From positions 1 through 61,270 of the forward strand of contig JAPDJT010000003.1 of assembly GCA_029258955.1 (NCBI GenBank): a DNA stretch of 61,270 nucleotides, given 5' to 3'. Made by a program: the position numbers and the translations under genes. Positions within the stretch are counted from its first letter, which is position 1; each line of letters opens with the position of its first letter. Below, in pieces: positions 27,081-35,903 of this stretch. Source of the DNA: Thermoplasmatota archaeon. GTDB taxonomy: Archaea; Thermoplasmatota; E2; UBA202; JdFR-43. The notes beneath the pieces are model-generated. The model had not been told where the DNA came from. It saw nothing but the letters and a program-made list of their open reading frames with translations, and made no database searches.

Positions 27081-27992
27081 TTATTCTCTAAAAGGAATGG
27101 CAATTCTTCTGATATAAGTTTTTCTTTCTCTCCAGTCTTTTAAGGCTTTAACCCAAAGATCTAAATAAATTTTTTTACCAAGTAAAAACTCAAGTTCTTC
27201 CCTTGCCAAGGTTCCTATTTTTTTTAGCATTCTTCCGCCTTTACCAATTATAATTCCTTTTTGGGAATCTCTTTCTATAAAAATTGTAGCTTGAATATAA
27301 AGTAAATTCTTTTCTGGTTCTTCTTTTATTTCCTCTACCTTAACCGCAGTAGAATAAGGAATTTCCTGATAGGTTAATAAAAAAATTTTTTCACGAATTA
27401 TTTCTGCTATAAGTAAATTTAATGGCAAATCTGTAACCTGATGAGATTCATAATAAAAAGGACCTTCTGGCAAAAGTTTTATCAGTTCATTCAATACTCT
27501 ATCAAGTCCATCATTTTTTAAGGCTGAAATAGGTATTATAGCATGAAAATCATGAAGCTTAGAAAAATAATCTATAATAGGAAGTAGCTCTTGTTTTTTT
27601 ATAAGATCTATCTTATTTAAAACTAATATAGCAGGTTTATTAGCCTTTTTAATCAAATCCAAAATTTTTTCTTCCTCAGGAATGCGATGGGTAACATCCA
27701 TAACCCATAGGATAATATCAACCTCTTGTAAAGCATTAAGAGCTTCTTTTACCATCAGTTGATTGAAAAGAGATTTGGCATCATGAATACCTGGAGTATC
27801 AACAAAAATAATCTGAAAATCATTTCTTGTTAAAACACCCTTGATATTAAACCTGGTGGTTTGTGGTTTTGGACTTACTATAGATACTTTGGTTCCTAAA
27901 AGCTGATTTAGAAGTGTGGATTTCCCTACATTTGGAAGTCCGATAATAGCAACAAAACCAGATTTAGTAGTTTTTGAACTATTTTTTGACAT
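27081..27992 (-). CDS. era: GTPase Era
   Basis: Ribosome-assembly GTPase (303 aa). G1 is GLPNVGKSTLLN, the switch region has PQTTRFNIKGV, G3 is DTPGIHD, and G4 is NKID. The C-terminal KH domain has IGKGGRMLKKIG and ends in LWVKALKDWR. It binds the 3' end of 16S rRNA. It is the last gene of the pgi-hemB-rlpA-rnc-era unit; the rnc-era pairing is widespread. Confidence 0.97.
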   Translation of the reverse strand: MSKNSSKTTKSGFVAIIGLPNVGKSTLLNQLLGTKVSIVSPKPQTTRFNIKGVLTRNDFQIIFVDTPGIHDAKSLFNQLMVKEALNALQEVDIILWVMDVTHRIPEEEKILDLIKKANKPAILVLNKIDLIKKQELLPIIDYFSKLHDFHAIIPISALKNDGLDRVLNELIKLLPEGPFYYESHQVTDLPLNLLIAEIIREKIFLLTYQEIPYSTAVKVEEIKEEPEKNLLYIQATIFIERDSQKGIIIGKGGRMLKKIGTLAREELEFLLGKKIYLDLWVKALKDWRERKTYIRRIAIPFRE

Positions 27993-28013
27993 TTTAAAAT
28001 AAAGCTAAGTTTA

Positions 28014-28730
28014 TCAAGGTTTTGCTTTTTGTGGAGCCAATTTCTTTTTTAATCGCTTTAAAGCTTTTTTAGCAGATAAAATTTCTGCTTCCTTTTTTGA
28101 ACTTCCTTGAGCTTTGGCAATAATTTCTCCATTTACCTTAACTGCGATTTCAAATGTTGGATTATGAGGAGGTCCTAAAACAGATAATACTTCATACTCA
28201 GGTTTTTTATTATAAATCTTTTGAATAAACTCTTGAAGTTGTGTTTTATAATCCTGAAATCTTTTTTGACGAAATTTTATAAAATAAGGCTGAAACCACT
28301 TTTTTACTCTTTCAAAGGCTACTTCAAATCCTCCTTCTAAAAATAAAGCTCCTATTAATGCTTCCATAGCTCTTGCACAAATATTTTCTTGACTCTTTTT
28401 ATCAAGCTTTTCTTCTCTTTTACCAAGATAAATATAATCAAGTAAGTCCAATTTTTTAGCAACTTTTACCAAAGTGTTCTTGCAAACAAGATAAGCTCTT
28501 TTTTGAGTAAGATCTCCTTCTCTATCCTTTTTAAATTTCTGAAAAAGTAAAAATGAGATGCATAAATTTAAAATTGAATCTCCTAAAAATTCAAGTCTTT
28601 CATTATCATCCCAATTAATTTCTTTATGACTTACTTTATAAGATCTGTGAGTTAAAGCACTCTTTAGAAGCTCTTTATTTTTAAACTTAAAATTCAAAAC
28701 ATTTTCCAGTTCTTCTATATCTTTTTTCAT
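28014..28730 (-). CDS. rnc: Ribonuclease III
   Basis: Double-strand-specific endoribonuclease (238 aa). The signature ERLEFLGDSILNL carries catalytic acidic residues, and a second acidic pair is in AMEALIGALFLE. The C-terminal dsRNA-binding domain has PEYEVLSVLGPPHNPTF and ends in the basic helix SSKKEAEILSAKKAL. It processes rRNA precursors. It lies 21 nt before era and immediately after rlpA. Confidence 0.97.
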   Translation of the reverse strand: MKKDIEELENVLNFKFKNKELLKSALTHRSYKVSHKEINWDDNERLEFLGDSILNLCISFLLFQKFKKDREGDLTQKRAYLVCKNTLVKVAKKLDLLDYIYLGKREEKLDKKSQENICARAMEALIGALFLEGGFEVAFERVKKWFQPYFIKFRQKRFQDYKTQLQEFIQKIYNKKPEYEVLSVLGPPHNPTFEIAVKVNGEIIAKAQGSSKKEAEILSAKKALKRLKKKLAPQKAKP

Positions 28731-29474
28731 TTATTTTGCAATTAAAAAAGCTGATTTAAATCTTTCTTTTTTTAATTCCTCAGATAATTTAAAAGCTTTA
28801 TAAAAATCATTTGCAAGATAGATTTGAACTCTATAAAAAATTGTATCACCTTTTTGAAAAGGCTCTATATTTATTTTTTTAAATTCTTTTTTTAATTCTG
28901 ACTTTAATCTTAAAGCATTTTGATAGTTTTTAAATGCTCCAACCTGAAGATAAAACTCTCTATATCTTATATTAGGAATATTTTTATAAACTATACCTCC
29001 ATCTACGATTTTCCCCTCGCTTAAAGCTACTATTTTAACTTTAGCAAGCCCTTTTCCAATTATTCCCAGTGCTTTGGCTGCAGAATAACTCAAATCTATA
29101 CATCTATTATCCACAAAAGGTCCTCTATCATTTATTCTTACAACTACCTGTCTACCATTTTCTAAATTTGTAACCAATACATAGGTGCCTATAGGAAGAA
29201 TTTTATGAGCTGCAGTAAAATCATACATATTATATCTTTCTCCACTTGCAGATTTATTTCCATGAAACCCAGGACCATACCAAGAAGCTATACAAATTTC
29301 TTCATAACCTTTTGCTGAAGGTAATGGAAAATATGTTTTTCCATTTATAGTATAAGGCTTTAACCATGCAGGAATCTTTTTAGAATAACCATAATTATAT
29401 TTTGGAACTGATCTGGGGGGTCTTGCACAACTTATCAAAAAAAGGATTAGAATTAGGAGTAAAAGTTTTTTCAT
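28731..29474 (-). CDS. rlpA: RlpA-like septal ring lipoprotein (DPBB and SPOR domains)
   Basis: 247 aa. A lipoprotein signal (MKKLLLLILILFLISC) has its lipobox cysteine at residue 16. The double-psi beta-barrel (about 62-150) has ASWYGPGFHG, TAAHKILPIGT and VRINDRGPF, where the RINDRGPF segment is the RlpA hallmark. The last about 75 residues form a SPOR domain that binds denuded glycan at division sites. Some RlpA proteins are lytic transglycosylases. It is 1-2 nt from its neighbours. Confidence 0.9.
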   Translation of the reverse strand: MKKLLLLILILFLISCARPPRSVPKYNYGYSKKIPAWLKPYTINGKTYFPLPSAKGYEEICIASWYGPGFHGNKSASGERYNMYDFTAAHKILPIGTYVLVTNLENGRQVVVRINDRGPFVDNRCIDLSYSAAKALGIIGKGLAKVKIVALSEGKIVDGGIVYKNIPNIRYREFYLQVGAFKNYQNALRLKSELKKEFKKINIEPFQKGDTIFYRVQIYLANDFYKAFKLSEELKKERFKSAFLIAK

Positions 29475-29475
29475 T

Positions 29476-30453
29476 TTAGCTTTTATTTAATTTTTTAGCC
29501 ACTTTTTTAGCAAAATAGGTAATAATAAGATCTGCTCCAGCTCTTTTTATAGAAATAAGACTTTCCCAAAGTATTCTTTCTTCATCTAACCACCCTAATT
29601 TAGAAGCAGCCTTTATCATAGCATATTCCCCACTTACTTGATAAGCTGCTACTGGATAATTAAATTCATTTCTTATCATCTTAATAATGTCTAAATAAGG
29701 CATAGCTGGTTTTACCATAATAATGTCAGCACCTTCTTCTATATCCAAATAGGCTTCTCTTAAAGCTTCTCTACTATTTGCTGGATCCATTTGATAGGAG
29801 CGCCTGTCTCCAAACTTTGGAGCAGACTCTGCAGCTTCTCTAAAAGGTCCATAAAAGGCTGAACAATATTTTACAGAATAACTCATAATAGCAACATGAG
29901 AAAAACCAGCTTCATCAAGAGCAGATCTTATTCTTCCTACTCTTCCATCCATCATATCAGAGGGAGCAACTATATCTGCCCCTGCCTTAGCATGTGAAAC
30001 CGCAATCTTTGCAAGTTGTTCTAAAGTTAAATCATTATCTACTTCTCCATTTTTTATAATCCCACAATGTCCATGAGAAGTATATTCACAAAGACATACA
30101 TCTGTAATTACAATTAATTCTGGGAACTTATTTTTAATTGCTTTTATTGCTCTCTGAATTATTCCTTTCTCAATATAAGCAGATGTTCCTAATTCATCTT
30201 TTTTATCAGGTATTCCAAAAAGTAAAACTGCTTTTATTCCAAGGTCAAAAGTTTCTTTTATCTCTTCTAAAGCTTTATTAATAGAAAATCTGTAAATTCC
30301 TGGCATGGATCTTATTTCCTGTTTAATATCTTCTCCTTCACAAATAAAAAGTGGATATATCAAATCATCCACAGTAATTTGAGTTTCTCTAACTAAGGAT
30401 CTTATATTTTCTGTTCTTCTTAATCTTCTCGGACGATATTCCGGAAAAAACAT
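29476..30453 (-). CDS. hemB: Porphobilinogen synthase (delta-aminolevulinic acid dehydratase)
   Basis: Tetrapyrrole pathway: two aminolevulinate molecules to porphobilinogen (325 aa). The cysteine-rich metal site [14 protein letters not shown] implies a zinc enzyme. The Schiff-base lysines are in [15 protein letters not shown] and [16 protein letters not shown] stands before the ATG. It is co-transcribed with pgi upstream and rlpA downstream. Confidence 0.96.
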   Translation of the reverse strand: MFFPEYRPRRLRRTENIRSLVRETQITVDDLIYPLFICEGEDIKQEIRSMPGIYRFSINKALEEIKETFDLGIKAVLLFGIPDKKDELGTSAYIEKGIIQRAIKAIKNKFPELIVITDVCLCEYTSHGHCGIIKNGEVDNDLTLEQLAKIAVSHAKAGADIVAPSDMMDGRVGRIRSALDEAGFSHVAIMSYSVKYCSAFYGPFREAAESAPKFGDRRSYQMDPANSREALREAYLDIEEGADIIMVKPAMPYLDIIKMIRNEFNYPVAAYQVSGEYAMIKAASKLGWLDEERILWESLISIKRAGADLIITYFAKKVAKKLNKS

Positions 30454-30462
30454 AAAAACCTC

Positions 30463-32184
30463 CTATTCAAAAGTTAATACTTTCTCTAAGTAATTGTAAA
30501 ATCTTTTTAAATCTTCTTTATAATTTTCTGTAAAATGTATCATAATAACAGGTTTTTTCTTCTCTTCCAAAGCTCTAAAATCTCCACATGCTTGAGCAAA
30601 TTGCTGATCCCAAAAAGTGTATCCTTCTTCAGGTATAATTTGTTCAGCTTTTCTCCCCCTTCTTGTAAATATCATAAATCTTGCTAAAAGCGGACCCCCT
30701 TTATAAAGCTGTCCACTCGAATGTAAATATCTTGGACCAAAACCAAAAACTGTGCTACAATTTCTTTTTTCTCTTATCAAGGTTCTAAAACTTCTAAAAA
30801 TATCTTCTATTTCAGAATCAATAGGCAAATAAGCTAAAAATCCTATGTATACCCATGGAGAAAGATCTTTAAAAAATTTTTTAAGTAAAGCAGTAAATTT
30901 AGGATATTCAATAGTTATAGTTTTATCATAAAAAAATCCCCAATTTGTTTCTTCATCTAAATAAAATTCTATCCCAAAATCTTTTTCCTTTTTGAACTTT
31001 TCTAAAATTTCTTTAGTTCTCTGTTTTGTAAGAACTACATCTGGCTCATCAAAAGGATTAAGACCCATAAAATATCCACAAAGAGCTGTAGCAAGCATCC
31101 ATCTATAAACTTCTGCAAAAATTTCATATTTATCTTCTAAAGCAATAGTTTTTATAGGAAATCCTTCTTCTCTTAATTCCATTATGAGTCTCTGATAAAT
31201 TTGCTCTTTTCCTTTAAGTGTTAAATAAACAAAAACTCTGTCAGTTCCGTAAACCGTAGGAGAACCTGGAGATTCACCTACTATAGGGATAATTCCTGTA
31301 AATTCTTTTCCCAAGCTTTCAGCAATAAGCTGTTCTAACCAAAGAGTAAAAGGTCTAAGAATTGGATCACTAATAAAAGTGAGTTTATCCTGGCCTCTAA
31401 TATAACTTTCTACTAAAAACTCTGCTAAACTTACAGAAAGATTATATTCCCAAGGAATATCAGGCAAGCAGGCTTCATACATATTTTTAGCATAGTTTAA
31501 AGCTTTATTAATATCTAATCCTAAAAGACAAGCAGGTAAAAAACCTATTTCAGTAAGAGCTGCATATCTTCCACCTATAAAAGAGGGATGATGAAAAATT
31601 CCCCTGAAATTGAGTTCTTTAGCAAGTTTTTCTAATGGTGAGTCTGGATCAGTCAAAGCTATAAAATTAGAACCTGGATTAGATTTTAAATTTCCTACTT
31701 TTTTCCAGAAATACTTAAAATGGGAAAGAGTTTCAATAGTTGTCCCAGATTTGGAAACTATTACAAATAAAGTCTTCTCAAAAGGAAGCTTTTCTATTTG
31801 AGAAATATTCTCTGGATCATTAGTATCAAGCACATAAAAATTAGGGTATCCTTCTTTTGACCCAAAGGTTTGAGAAAGAACTAAAGGAAAAAGAGAAGAT
31901 CCTCCCATTCCGCACCATACTATATTTAAAAATTCCTTTCTAATCTCTTCTGCAAAGTTCTGAAGTTCCTTTATCTTGGGAAGGATATAGTGATATCCCT
32001 CTATCCAATCGAGTCTATTTTTAATTTTCTTTTGAATCTCCTTATCAGAAGAAAAAATTTCAGGACTTTTTTGAAAAAGCTTTTGTAAAACTTCCTTTTT
32101 AACTTCTTCAGAAAGATTTTTTGGTCTTTTCATTTTTCCAATTTCTTTATAAGTTTTTTTAATTATTAAAGGACCTTCTCGCAT
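30463..32184 (-). CDS. pgi: Glucose-6-phosphate isomerase
   Basis: 573 aa cytosolic glycolytic enzyme. It contains two SIS-type phosphosugar-binding halves. WCGMGGSSLFPLVL and VIVSKSGTTIETL bind the phosphate, and GGRYAALTEIGFLPA is a family motif. A distal GPRYLHSSGQLYKGGP supplies late active-site residues. The form resembles the isomerase half of bifunctional transaldolase/isomerase proteins; no transaldolase domain is present. First gene of the pgi-era unit. Confidence 0.88.
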   Translation of the reverse strand: MREGPLIIKKTYKEIGKMKRPKNLSEEVKKEVLQKLFQKSPEIFSSDKEIQKKIKNRLDWIEGYHYILPKIKELQNFAEEIRKEFLNIVWCGMGGSSLFPLVLSQTFGSKEGYPNFYVLDTNDPENISQIEKLPFEKTLFVIVSKSGTTIETLSHFKYFWKKVGNLKSNPGSNFIALTDPDSPLEKLAKELNFRGIFHHPSFIGGRYAALTEIGFLPACLLGLDINKALNYAKNMYEACLPDIPWEYNLSVSLAEFLVESYIRGQDKLTFISDPILRPFTLWLEQLIAESLGKEFTGIIPIVGESPGSPTVYGTDRVFVYLTLKGKEQIYQRLIMELREEGFPIKTIALEDKYEIFAEVYRWMLATALCGYFMGLNPFDEPDVVLTKQRTKEILEKFKKEKDFGIEFYLDEETNWGFFYDKTITIEYPKFTALLKKFFKDLSPWVYIGFLAYLPIDSEIEDIFRSFRTLIREKRNCSTVFGFGPRYLHSSGQLYKGGPLLARFMIFTRRGRKAEQIIPEEGYTFWDQQFAQACGDFRALEEKKKPVIMIHFTENYKEDLKRFYNYLEKVLTFE

Positions 32185-32319
32185 AAAATACCCCTTCCAG
32201 TTAAGATTTTAAGTTTTTTAATTAAAAACATTTTAAGGAACAGAAAGGTTTTGTCAAGCTTTGTAATATTCTTAATAGTTGAAAAATTCTTAGTTTATAT
32301 TAAATTTTTATTAAATTTT

Positions 32320-32403
32320 GCGGGAGTGGCGGAACGGTAGACGCTCCGGACTTAGGATCCGGTGGGGATTATCCCCGTGAGGGTTCAAATCCCTCCTCCC
32401 GCA
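32320..32403 (+). tRNA. tRNA-Leu (anticodon TAG)
   Basis: The acceptor stem GCGGGAG pairs with CTCCCGC. The anticodon arm is CCGGA-CTTAGGA-TCCGG with anticodon TAG, reading CUN leucine codons. The T arm is GAGGG-TTCAAAT-CCCTC. The long variable arm GTGGGGATTATCCCCG forms a class II hairpin typical of tRNA-Leu. Discriminator A at 32403; CCA is not encoded. Confidence 0.97.
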
Positions 32404-32432
32404 TTTTTAAATTTTATTATATTGATAAATTT

Positions 32433-32780
32433 TTAACGAAAATAAATATCTGAAATATTAGAAATTGCATGATTAGCAATATTAGATAAGAAAACTTCTT
32501 TATCCTCGTTTGACATTCTTGTAAATTGAACTCCAAAATAAGTATTAAAATTTTCTTTTTCTATCCATTTTATTTCACTTTCAGCTTTTATAGGATAATT
32601 CCATTTTATTATTAAATAAATATTTTCTTTTTTTTCTACAGGAAAATCTTGATCAGTTTTAAGTTTTGCTCCATCTATACTTATATCCAAAATTTCTATA
32701 GGAACACAATACCCTCTTGTAGTTGCAGCTTTACCTTTTAAATTTATTTTATATCTTATATACCTTCTTCTATCCATCAT
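32433..32780 (-). CDS. PilZ domain protein
   Basis: 115 aa single-domain predicted c-di-GMP receptor. The N-terminal RRRYIRY provides the RxxxR motif and DISIDGAKL the D/N-x-S-x-x-G motif that together bind c-di-GMP. Two diguanylate cyclases elsewhere in the window (630-1895 and 46695-48158) could supply the ligand. The output partner is unknown. It stands alone next to the tRNA. Confidence 0.82.
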   Translation of the reverse strand: MMDRRRYIRYKINLKGKAATTRGYCVPIEILDISIDGAKLKTDQDFPVEKKENIYLIIKWNYPIKAESEIKWIEKENFNTYFGVQFTRMSNEDKEVFLSNIANHAISNISDIYFR

Positions 32781-32812
32781 TAGTTAGTAGTTTAATTGCT
32801 AATAAATAAAAA

Positions 32813-33050
32813 TCAAGAGCTCATTTTTTTAAATATTTTTGCTTTAACTAAACCAAGTTGATAGCTATAAATATAAAGCACCTGCAAAATAGGCATATAA
32901 AAAAGATTAGTAGGAAATCCAACCAATAAATCCCAAACTAATCAATTGTTCTCAAACGTTAAGTTCTTCCTTTTGACATTTCATTGGGAGCAAGTTTTGG
33001 ATTCATTAAATACTTTAAATTAGCATAAAATAAATTTCTTAAAACATAAA
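32813..33050 (-). pseudogene. Unidentified small gene relic
   Basis: On the minus strand one frame reads NLKYLMNPKLAPNEMSKGRT and stops at 32961-32959. After a frame change and a stop at 32944-32942, another frame reads LVWDLLVGFPTNLFYMPILQ and on to a stop at 32815-32813. Both look like real protein and would join into about 75 residues. I do not recognise the family. It fills most of the gap between the PilZ gene and the efflux promoter. Confidence 0.4.
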
Positions 33051-33052
33051 TG

Positions 33053-33111
33053 TTGACATAAAAAGGTTTTGTGATAACATCTGATTTTACTTAAAGTAAG
33101 TAAGTACTTAC
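33053..33111 (+). promoter_or_regulatory. Promoter and palindromic operator of the efflux pair
   Basis: A perfect -35 TTGACA (33053-33058) is followed by a weaker TGTGATAAC at 33071-33078. Downstream is the perfect 12-bp palindrome GTAAGTACTTAC (33100-33111), and a second imperfect repeat TTACTTAAAGTAA overlaps it. The palindrome lies 12 nt before the ATG, where a bound repressor would block expression. AAGTAAGTACTTACTT-like sites are typical of TetR-family efflux repressors. No regulator gene is adjacent. Confidence 0.55.
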
Positions 33112-33123
33112 ATATTATTAATT

Positions 33124-34260
33124 ATGATTCAAAATAAGAAAAAAATAGGATTTTTTATCCTTATTATCTTAGCCCTTTTTTTCCTCGGTTGGTTTATTTA
33201 TTTTCTCTGGCATAGGTATCATTATGCAGTAACAGATGCAGTTTTTGTTCAGGCAGACAATCTCATATATGTAAGTTTTCCAAAAGTAAATGGAAAATTA
33301 AAAAAGCTTTATAAAAATGAAGGAGACCTTGTTAAAAAAGGGGAAATTCTTGCTGAGCTTGAAAATATGGATTATGCACTCAAAGTTGCTCAATTAGAAA
33401 AAGCTTTAAAAGAAATTGAAAATCAGCAAAAAGCCCTTAAATTCAATATTAAAAAACTTGAAAAAGAAATATCATTAAAAGTAGCTCAGCTTACTAAGCA
33501 AAAGGAAAGATTAAAAGAACAAGAAAAAGCTCAAGTTTATAATATAAAAAAATTAACAGTTCGTTTAGCTCAAGTTAAACGGGATAAAAAAAGATATGAA
33601 AAACTTTATAAAGATGGATTAATTTCTGCTCATGACTTAGAAGAAATTCAAACACAAGAAAAAGAATTAGAAAATCAAATTTCTGCTACAAAAGCTCAAC
33701 TTTTAGCTATAAAAAAACAACAAGAAGAAGTTGATAAAAACATAAACCTTGTCTTAAATGAAAAAAATACTGTTCTTGCTTATAAATCTTTTTTAATTTC
33801 TTTAGAAGCAAAAAAGAAAAATATAGAAAAACAAAAAGAAGAAGCTAAAGTTTATTATACTTATACAAAACTTTATAGTCCTGTTGATGGAATAATTGCC
33901 AAAAAATTTCATTCAGAAGGTGATGTTTTAAATCCAGGAGAACCTGTTTATGCTATAGTTGATCCTAATTCTTTTTATATTCTTGTCTTACTTGAAGAAA
34001 CAAAACTTAGAGGAGTTAAAAAAGGATGTCCAGCTAAAATCAAGCTTGATGCTTACCCAGATGAAGAATTTGAAGGAGTGGTAGATGAAGTCTTACCAGC
34101 TTCTGCTGCTACTTTTGCCCTTGTTCCAAGAGATATCTCAGCTGGAGAATTTACCAAACTTGCTCAAAGAATTTATGTAAAAATAAAAATTACAAAAGGT
34201 AATAAAAATCTTTTAAAAGTAGGACTTGGTGGAGAAGTAGAAATAAAAAGAATTTTTTAA
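33124..34260 (+). CDS. HlyD/EmrA-type membrane fusion protein of a drug efflux system
   Basis: 378 aa. One transmembrane anchor (about 9-30) is followed by a periplasmic part. The first lipoyl half (about 45-85) is followed by a long alpha-helical coiled coil (about 85-235) and the second lipoyl half with YSPVDGIIAKKFHSEGDVL. It should link the MFS pump downstream to an outer-membrane channel. It starts 12 nt after the palindromic operator and ends 2 nt before the pump gene. Confidence 0.9.
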   Translation: MIQNKKKIGFFILIILALFFLGWFIYFLWHRYHYAVTDAVFVQADNLIYVSFPKVNGKLKKLYKNEGDLVKKGEILAELENMDYALKVAQLEKALKEIENQQKALKFNIKKLEKEISLKVAQLTKQKERLKEQEKAQVYNIKKLTVRLAQVKRDKKRYEKLYKDGLISAHDLEEIQTQEKELENQISATKAQLLAIKKQQEEVDKNINLVLNEKNTVLAYKSFLISLEAKKKNIEKQKEEAKVYYTYTKLYSPVDGIIAKKFHSEGDVLNPGEPVYAIVDPNSFYILVLLEETKLRGVKKGCPAKIKLDAYPDEEFEGVVDEVLPASAATFALVPRDISAGEFTKLAQRIYVKIKITKGNKNLLKVGLGGEVEIKRIF

Positions 34261-34262
34261 AA

Positions 34263-35903
34263 ATGTCTTCGCTTGAGAAGAAAGAAATTCAGATACCTCC
34301 TGAAAAAGTTTACACATTAATTTCAACAAAAGAAAGAATTTTTATTACTATCTCTGTAATGATAGGCACATTCATGGCTGTTCTTGATACAACCATTGTA
34401 GATGTGGTTTTGCCTAAAATGATGGGACCTCTTTCAACAGACCTTTACGGAATTCAATGGGTTATTACAAGTTATATGATAGCTGCTGCAACTGCACTTC
34501 TTTTTGTAGAAAATTTTTCCAAATACATTGGGTATTCTTATACTTTTATAGTTGGAATAGCAATTTTTACTTTTGCGAGTTTCTTTTGTGCAAGTACTAC
34601 ATCTTTGGCTCAAATGATTACTTTTAGAAGTATTCAGGGGATAGGGGAAGCTTTTATCATGGCATGTGCTCAAACTATTCTTATACTCACTTATCCACCA
34701 GAAAAAAGAGGAACAGCTCTTGGAATTTATGGTCTCGGAGTTAGCTTTGCTCCTGCACTTGGTCCTACAGCAGGAGGATTTATCACTGAACATCTTAACT
34801 GGAGATGGGTTTTTTACATAAATGTTCCTGTTGGCATCCTAAATATTATTTCCTCTTTTCTTGTATTGCCAAAATTTCTTGGAAAAGAAAAAATTTTTCA
34901 TTTCAATTTTATAAGTTATCTTTTTATTGCTTTAGCTACTATTTTTCTTCTTATTATGCTTTCCAAAGGACAACAATATGGATGGTTCCAATCAATTTTT
35001 ATTATAAAGTGTCTTTTTATAAGCCTTTTTTCTTTTTCTCTGTTTTTTGCAAGTGAAATCTGGGCTTCTATTCATTCTAAAAATACTTTAATAAATTGGA
35101 AAATATTTAAATTCCCAGAATATAGCTGGAGTATGGGTTTTTATTTTTTTATTCTCGGTTTTGTATTATATCAAATTTTCTACCTTCTCCCTCTTTACTA
35201 TGAAAATTTAAAAGGATTAACAACTTTTCAAACAGGACTTCATATGTTACCCCCTGCTATGTTAATAGGAACTTGTAGTATTATTGCAGGAATACTTTCT
35301 GATAAATTTTCCCCTTCAATTATTTTAGTAATAGACTGGTTTCTCCTTTTAATAATTACCTTTTTTATAATCCCTAAACTTAATTATTACACTCCTGCTT
35401 ATAAGGCAGTTATTTTAACCTTACCCTTAGGAATAAGTGTAGGTATTTTCTTTTCTCCTTTAACAACTCTTGCTATGAGAAATTTGGGGAAATTTACAGG
35501 TCTTGGAGTTGCTCTTATGCATTATATAAGATTTTTGGGAGGGTCCTTTGGAACAGCTATTGCAACTAATCATCTGGAAAGAAACACTAAAGAGTTCTTT
35601 TTAAGGATAAATGAACTCCAAAACTGGACTTATGTAAAACATTTTATATATTCTAAAGTTTTTCCTATAGATAAATTTTTTCCTTTAGAACTTTCTATTA
35701 AAAAATCTAAAGCTCTTTTATATCATGCTCAATATATCCAGGCTTTAAGCTGGAGTTTTCAAGAAACTTTTAGAACTATTGGATTTTGGGCACTTATAGC
35801 AGGAATTTTCTTGACAGGTCTTATTATAACTACTTTAAAACATCATTTTAAAAGTCTTATTTATATTAAAAAGCTTATTCACAAGGCTGAGATTGATCAA
35901 TAG
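34263..35903 (+). CDS. EmrB/QacA-type MFS drug transporter (DHA2 family)
   Basis: 546 aa with about 14 membrane segments, the DHA2 pattern. Motif D1 is in LDTTIVDVVLPKM and motif C is in GVSFAPALGPTAGGF, followed by WRWVFYINVPVGI. It should export hydrophobic compounds by proton antiport through the upstream fusion protein. The 3' end overlaps the convergent VKOR gene by 29 nt. Confidence 0.92.
   Translation: MSSLEKKEIQIPPEKVYTLISTKERIFITISVMIGTFMAVLDTTIVDVVLPKMMGPLSTDLYGIQWVITSYMIAAATALLFVENFSKYIGYSYTFIVGIAIFTFASFFCASTTSLAQMITFRSIQGIGEAFIMACAQTILILTYPPEKRGTALGIYGLGVSFAPALGPTAGGFITEHLNWRWVFYINVPVGILNIISSFLVLPKFLGKEKIFHFNFISYLFIALATIFLLIMLSKGQQYGWFQSIFIIKCLFISLFSFSLFFASEIWASIHSKNTLINWKIFKFPEYSWSMGFYFFILGFVLYQIFYLLPLYYENLKGLTTFQTGLHMLPPAMLIGTCSIIAGILSDKFSPSIILVIDWFLLLIITFFIIPKLNYYTPAYKAVILTLPLGISVGIFFSPLTTLAMRNLGKFTGLGVALMHYIRFLGGSFGTAIATNHLERNTKEFFLRINELQNWTYVKHFIYSKVFPIDKFFPLELSIKKSKALLYHAQYIQALSWSFQETFRTIGFWALIAGIFLTGLIITTLKHHFKSLIYIKKLIHKAEIDQ

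Noticed and set aside
34434-34793. 119-residue minus-strand frame in the efflux transporter gene
   Set aside because: Ser/Lys/Cys-rich antisense of membrane-segment codons; the plus-strand gene is certain.
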